Shown here in pieces: positions 39,861 through 43,553 of a stretch of 43,553 nt of DNA. The stretch is taken from contig CAYUVH010000066.1 in the NCBI GenBank assembly GCA_964448135.1, forward strand, positions 1 to 43,553. Reading direction: 5' to 3'. The stretch comes from CAYUVH01 sp964448135 (GTDB lineage Bacteria; Verrucomicrobiota; Verrucomicrobiia; Limisphaerales; UBA8199). Within the stretch, counting starts at the first letter, position 1; each line of letters opens with the position of its first letter. The notes under the pieces are model-generated. The model had not been told where the DNA came from. It was given only the letters and a program-made list of their open reading frames with translations, and did no database searches. The position numbers and the translations under genes were made by a program.

Positions 39861-41051
39861 ATGACGTCATCAAGCACCACCGAGGCGCGGCTGGCGGCCG
39901 GGACAGAACTGGCCGGCCTTGGCTATTACGAAATAGATTACGGTAAACGCACCTGTTTCCTGGACGACCGATTCCGGGAGATCTGCGGTGCTCCGCGGGA
40001 CACGCAGCAGGGCCTTGAACCTGTGCAGTTCTGGATGGACCACGTCCATCCCAGCGATCTCCAGCATTTGTTGGACGATCGTCAGAAGTTGCATGACGGG
40101 AGAATCGATCGGATCTCGGCCGAGTACCGCTACCTGCATCCGCACCTTGGGGAGAAGTGGATCCATCACCTTGCCAGGATAGCTGAGCGCAGTGCTACCG
40201 GAGGCGAGGTCCGCACGTTTGGTGTGATTCGCGACATCACCCAGCAAAAACGAGCCGAAGCTGAGCTGCTCCGAAAGCAGACGGAACTGGCACACATATC
40301 GAGGGTGTCCACGATGGGGGAACTGGCAGCCTCGCTGGCTCATGAACTGAACCAGCCTCTCGGCGCTATCCTCGCCAACGCCGAGACGGCGGACTTCCTT
40401 CTCGAACAAGATACGCTGGCGCTCGACGAGATGCGCGCTGTGGTCACCGCCATCCGTAAAGATGGCGAGCGCGCCGGTGAAGTTATCCGCCGGATGCGCG
40501 GCTTGTTCGGCAAACACCAGCTTGAGCTTCAGCTGCTCGACCTTAACTCCGTGGTGCACGACGTCCGCCAGTTGGTCAGCAGGGACGCCGCGCTGCGCGG
40601 GGTCTCGCTCTCCGTCAGCCTTGCTCCGAGCCTGCCGGAGATTTCTGGTGACCGCACTCACCTGCAGCAAGTCGTGCTGAACCTAATTGTTAACGCTATG
40701 GACGCCTTGGCGGGCCAGCCGCGCGAAAAGCGGCACATAAGGGTGAGCACCTGCCCGACTACTGACGGCCAGGTGGAGTTGGCAGTGATTGACTCCGGCC
40801 CAGGCATCGAAGCGGACACCCTCCCGCGCGTCTTTCAGCCGTTCTATACCACCAAACCCGACGGGATGGGCATGGGCCTCTCGATTGCCCGCACAATCAT
40901 CGACGCGCACCGCGGCTGCATCTGGGCAGAGAACAACACCACGGACGGCGCGACGTTCCGCGTTGCTCTGCCCGCCAGCGGCAAGGGACAGAAGGCAAGC
41001 CCCGGTCCCGAGGGCCTCCCTCAACGGCCAGCCCAATCGGCAGTGCCATGA
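39861..41051 (+). CDS. PAS-domain sensor histidine kinase (FixL/NtrB-like)
   Basis: 396 aa from the ATG at 39861 (GGAAGA upstream); a longer frame with non-ATG start is possible. A PAS_3 domain fills ~15-130 (GLGYYEIDYGKRTCFLDDRF, GEKWIHHLARIAERSATGGE, GVIRDIT). The kinase core has H161 in LAHELNQPLGAILANAE, N box NLIVNAMDAL and G boxes DSGPGI and GMGMGLSIARTII. There are no membrane segments. The closest known arrangement is FixL-FixJ and the similar kinases that control oxidation of alcohols or aromatics. Its stop overlaps the regulator start by ATGA. Confidence 0.9.
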   Translation: MTSSSTTEARLAAGTELAGLGYYEIDYGKRTCFLDDRFREICGAPRDTQQGLEPVQFWMDHVHPSDLQHLLDDRQKLHDGRIDRISAEYRYLHPHLGEKWIHHLARIAERSATGGEVRTFGVIRDITQQKRAEAELLRKQTELAHISRVSTMGELAASLAHELNQPLGAILANAETADFLLEQDTLALDEMRAVVTAIRKDGERAGEVIRRMRGLFGKHQLELQLLDLNSVVHDVRQLVSRDAALRGVSLSVSLAPSLPEISGDRTHLQQVVLNLIVNAMDALAGQPREKRHIRVSTCPTTDGQVELAVIDSGPGIEADTLPRVFQPFYTTKPDGMGMGLSIARTIIDAHRGCIWAENNTTDGATFRVALPASGKGQKASPGPEGLPQRPAQSAVP

Positions 41052-41695
41052 ATCCCTCAGGCTGCCTCCCCTCGTTACGCCCCACGGTCCTCATCATGGA
41101 CGACGACCTTTCATTTCGAGGGGCTATCGAACGTTTGGTCCGCACGGGCGGTTACGCCGCGCAAACATTCGCGTCAGCCGAGGAGTTTCTACAATACACC
41201 CCCACCGATGCGCCGGCCTGCGTCCTCCTCGACCTGGATATGCCCGGCCTGAGCGGACTGGACTTGCAGACTGCCCTCGCCCGGGCTGAAAACCCGCTGC
41301 CCATCGTGTTCCTCACCGGCAAAGGCAGCATTTCCATCTCGGTTCAGGCGATGCGCGCCGGAGCAGAGGATTTCCTCACCAAGCCCGCTAGGAAGCAGCT
41401 TCTGTTCGCCGCGATTGACCGTGCCTTGGCGCGCGGCGCCCAAGAGCGAGAGCAACGCGCCCGCCGCCGTGAACTGCGCGCCCGATTCGATCCCCTCACA
41501 CCGCGCGAGCGTGAAGTGCTGGCCCACATCCTGCGCGGCCAAATGAACAAACAAATTGCCGGCGACCTCGGCTCCGCCGAGCGCACCATCAAAATGCACC
41601 GCGCCAATCTCATGGCCAAGTTGCAGGTGCAGTCCGTGGCCGAGCTCGCCCGTCTCGCGCACGAAGCCGGTTTTTCTCTTAGCAATAATCAATAA
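41048..41695 (+). CDS. FixJ-family response regulator
   Basis: 215 aa. Receiver (VLIMDDDLSFRGAIERLV, Asp in VLLDLDMPGLSG, GKGSISISVQAMRAGAEDFLTKPA) followed by a LuxR HTH (LTPREREVLAHILRGQMNKQIAGDLGSAERTIKMHRANL), the FixJ pattern. It begins in an ATGA overlap with the kinase. Probable target sites are not known, but the direct repeat at 41744-41781 and the imperfect palindrome ACCGATTACGGT (41716-41727) lie between this gene and the next. Confidence 0.92.
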   Translation: MNPSGCLPSLRPTVLIMDDDLSFRGAIERLVRTGGYAAQTFASAEEFLQYTPTDAPACVLLDLDMPGLSGLDLQTALARAENPLPIVFLTGKGSISISVQAMRAGAEDFLTKPARKQLLFAAIDRALARGAQEREQRARRRELRARFDPLTPREREVLAHILRGQMNKQIAGDLGSAERTIKMHRANLMAKLQVQSVAELARLAHEAGFSLSNNQ

Positions 41696-41743
41696 CCGGT
41701 CACTGTTTACTGACCACCGATTACGGTCACCTGTGCCCCGTAC

Positions 41744-41781
41744 CTGCACTAAAGGACAGGCTCCACTCTGCACTAAAGGAC
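41744..41781. promoter_or_regulatory. Direct repeat CTGCACTAAAGGAC x2 before the receiver gene
   Basis: CTGCACTAAAGGAC at 41744-41757 recurs exactly at 41768-41781 (24-bp period). An imperfect palindrome ACCGATTACGGT lies at 41716-41727. All are in the 151-bp gap between two regulator genes, a natural place for an autoregulatory or activator site. The binding protein is unknown. Confidence 0.45.
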
Positions 41782-41846
41782 TGATATGCGGTCGTCCCGC
41801 CTGGTCGTTATTCTAGCCCGCAGAACCGAGACGACGCTCGACCCGG

Positions 41847-42260
41847 ATGAGCCAGAACAAAATAAAACTCGCAGTCGTGGACGATGATGAGAGTTTCGCG
41901 TCGGCCCTCGAACGCCGGTTTCGCCTCCTGGGCTTCGACGTCAGCACGTATTCCTCGGCCGAGGCTTTCCTTGCTTCAGCGAGTCTCCCAAGCCCCGATT
42001 GTCTCGTGCTCGACGTTCAGCTCGGCGGCATGTCAGGTCTGGATTTACAGCGGCGGCTTGGCGAACTGGGAGCCCGGGCACCGATCATCTTCGTCACCGC
42101 GCATGACTCAACGACAATGCGCAAGGAAGCGGAGCAGACCGGTTGCTCGGCCTTCTTCCTCAAACCTGTGCCCACCAAGTTGCTCCTTGAGGCCATCAAC
42201 ACGGCCGTCAAACCAGGCAGCCGTGACAGGCAGTTGGCGAGCAGCACCGAGAAACCTTGA
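41847..42260 (+). CDS. Stand-alone receiver-domain protein (CheY/FixJ-receiver type)
   Basis: 137 aa. Only a receiver is present: VVDDDESFASALERRF, phospho-acceptor in LVLDVQLGGMSGLDLQ, FVTAHDSTTMRKEAEQTGCSAFFLKPV with the Lys. There is no output domain after residue ~125. It resembles the FixJ-type receivers associated with this PAS kinase family and could be a phosphate sink or a partner for the same kinase. It lies 111 bp before the DszB-like gene. Confidence 0.88.
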   Translation: MSQNKIKLAVVDDDESFASALERRFRLLGFDVSTYSSAEAFLASASLPSPDCLVLDVQLGGMSGLDLQRRLGELGARAPIIFVTAHDSTTMRKEAEQTGCSAFFLKPVPTKLLLEAINTAVKPGSRDRQLASSTEKP

Positions 42261-42371
42261 CGCAATTTACCCAAGCGACCGGGCTTGATTTACAAACAAC
42301 CTGCCATCACCGCCGGTCCGGTGACGAGCAATGAAGAAACGACAAGAACAGAGCAAAGAAAGCACTGACCT

Positions 42372-43541
42372 ATGGCTACCATGGTAATCAAAGGCAAGAA
42401 AATGAAGTCGGTGGATGTGGACTGGAAAGAGTTCTATTACACCAACTGTCCCCTGATCTCGGCCAGCAATGTGGACCAGGAACTCGGCTGGGTGAAGGAA
42501 GAGTTCAAGAAGATCGGCGTAGCGTACAAGTACCTTCGTTCCACCGTCGAAAACGACTGGTACCCGCACTACGTGCACAACCTCGACAACCTGATGCGCT
42601 TTGGCGGCTGCCACCCGGCTATCCACGTCCAGGCCGACGTTCGCCGCACCCGGCTGATTGGGACGACGCAGGTTTATGAAGGCGGCGTCATGATGGTACG
42701 CGCCCGCGACCCCATCTACAAAATGTCGCACCTCAAGGGTAAGAAGATTGGCCTCTCCAAGAGCCAGAACGTCATCAAGAACGATTGGTGGCGCGTCCAG
42801 GAAGAGCATGGCATCGAGCTGATGCTCATGCTGAACGACATGACCCGCGACGACGTGCAGATCGTGGAGTTCCCCTACCCGGATGACTGGTACGACAAGC
42901 CCGAGATGATGACGCCGATGGAGAACCCGAATGAGTATCAGTTGAAGCGCGACCATAAGCATGACCTCGCGTTTCGTCCGCTGGAGACCGCTCTGGAAAA
43001 GGGCACCATCGACGCCATGTATAGTCAAAGCAAGGTCCTGAGCGTGCTCTCGGAGACAACCGGCAAGTTCAAGTCCATTGAGGACCTCTCCCGGTACCCG
43101 GACTGGACTCTGCAGGGGGCGGCGAACGTCCCGGCGACCCTCACGGTCACCGATGTGGCGTGCGAGAAGCACCCGGAACTGATCGTCGCGCTCCTGAAGG
43201 GTCTGATCAAGGTGGGGCGCTGGGCCAACGCACATCGGCGTGCCGCCTCGGCTATCCTCAACAAACAGACCTATTACCGGGATGAAGAAGATACGTATGA
43301 AGGCATCCGGCGCGTCGAGTTTGTGCCTATCCTGTCGCCCATCAACCTGCAAACGCTCCAGATCAACAAGGACTTCATGCTGAGCCACGGTTACATCGCG
43401 AACGATTTCGACGTGTTCAAGTGGGCCGCGCCGGAGTTCCTCGAAAAGGCTGCCAAGGAACTGCTCGAAGAGGAATGGAAGACGCGCTCCACGGCCAAAC
43501 TTCCCAAAGCCGCCGCCCCGCTGTTTGGCCGGGTCGGCTGA
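42372..43541 (+). CDS. DszB-like desulfinase / periplasmic-binding-protein-fold homologue
   Basis: 389 aa. No signal peptide, so cytoplasmic although the fold is that of ABC-transporter binding proteins. The match is to DszB (2'-hydroxybiphenyl-2-sulfinate desulfinase, ~365 aa): FYYTNCPL (YSNCPV in DszB), HNLDNLMRFGG, RTRLIGTTQV, and WAAPEFLEKA near the C-terminus (identical WAAPEFL in DszB). The DszB active site, Cys27, His60 and Arg70, corresponds to C26, H66 and R76, with the His-Arg spacing of ten residues kept. In DszB this hydrolyses an aryl-sulfinate C-S bond. The substrate here is not known; dszA or dszC are not in view. It is preceded by the FixJ-like regulators, so it may be under their control (inference). 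Confidence 0.8.
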   Translation: MATMVIKGKKMKSVDVDWKEFYYTNCPLISASNVDQELGWVKEEFKKIGVAYKYLRSTVENDWYPHYVHNLDNLMRFGGCHPAIHVQADVRRTRLIGTTQVYEGGVMMVRARDPIYKMSHLKGKKIGLSKSQNVIKNDWWRVQEEHGIELMLMLNDMTRDDVQIVEFPYPDDWYDKPEMMTPMENPNEYQLKRDHKHDLAFRPLETALEKGTIDAMYSQSKVLSVLSETTGKFKSIEDLSRYPDWTLQGAANVPATLTVTDVACEKHPELIVALLKGLIKVGRWANAHRRAASAILNKQTYYRDEEDTYEGIRRVEFVPILSPINLQTLQINKDFMLSHGYIANDFDVFKWAAPEFLEKAAKELLEEEWKTRSTAKLPKAAAPLFGRVG

Positions 43542-43553
43542 CCGAGTGGCCAT

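Noticed and set aside
42267..43553. 428-codon minus-strand frame reaching the right edge
   Set aside because: Antisense shadow of the DszB-like gene; no homology, while the plus strand carries conserved catalytic motifs.

Overview
The window looks like a chromosomal piece of a GC-rich Verrucomicrobiota bacterium (Pedosphaera/Limisphaerales-like; inference). The clues are a Chlam/Verruc/Plancto-type small basic protein, a secreted GloVer-repeat protein, an ECF sigma factor paired with a Ser/Thr kinase, a membrane-tethered sigma factor, a Thivi_2564-like membrane protein, and many dispersed palindromic repeats of the kind that litter such genomes.

Layout. 1-2850 (minus, cut by the window edge) is one long open frame for a giant WD40 propeller / Ras-like GTPase / zinc ribbon / DUF4365 nuclease-like protein. 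It is more AT-rich than the rest and is the best candidate for an undescribed defence-type or signalling system. 3108-4835 encodes a sigma factor fused to a membrane anchor and an extracytoplasmic helical domain. 4853-9933 (minus) is an L-rhamnose/deoxysugar cluster: RhaT-like symporter, a KARI-like protein with altered active site, an SDR, a TIM-barrel isomerase and RhaM, with repeats in the gaps and gene ends. 10098-19848 holds secreted proteins, an ECF sigma / kinase-SUMF1-lectin pair, a GloVer-repeat protein and a frameshifted orphan MazF-like toxin.

20210-30754 is mostly housekeeping: small basic protein, RluB/RsuA-type pseudouridine synthase, SH3 protein, FolD, a membrane protein, a repeat-flanked epimerase, a cNMP-binding histidine kinase, MutL and trigger factor. 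30755-31468 has no protein gene but holds a very good leftward intrinsic terminator and repeat elements. tRNA-His follows.

31623-38654 is rich in NarL/LuxR-type signalling: a dCache/HAMP/PAS kinase with its regulator, a BON lipoprotein, then a degenerate kinase overlapping a complete paralogue and its regulator, a small membrane protein, and two decayed copies of a regulator 3' end. GGGGT...ACCCC palindromes recur here. tRNA-Arg(TCG) is followed by a truncated integrase, suggesting an integrated-element boundary. Beyond it lie a FixL/FixJ-like system, a lone receiver and a DszB-like desulfinase homologue that keeps the Cys-His-Arg catalytic set.
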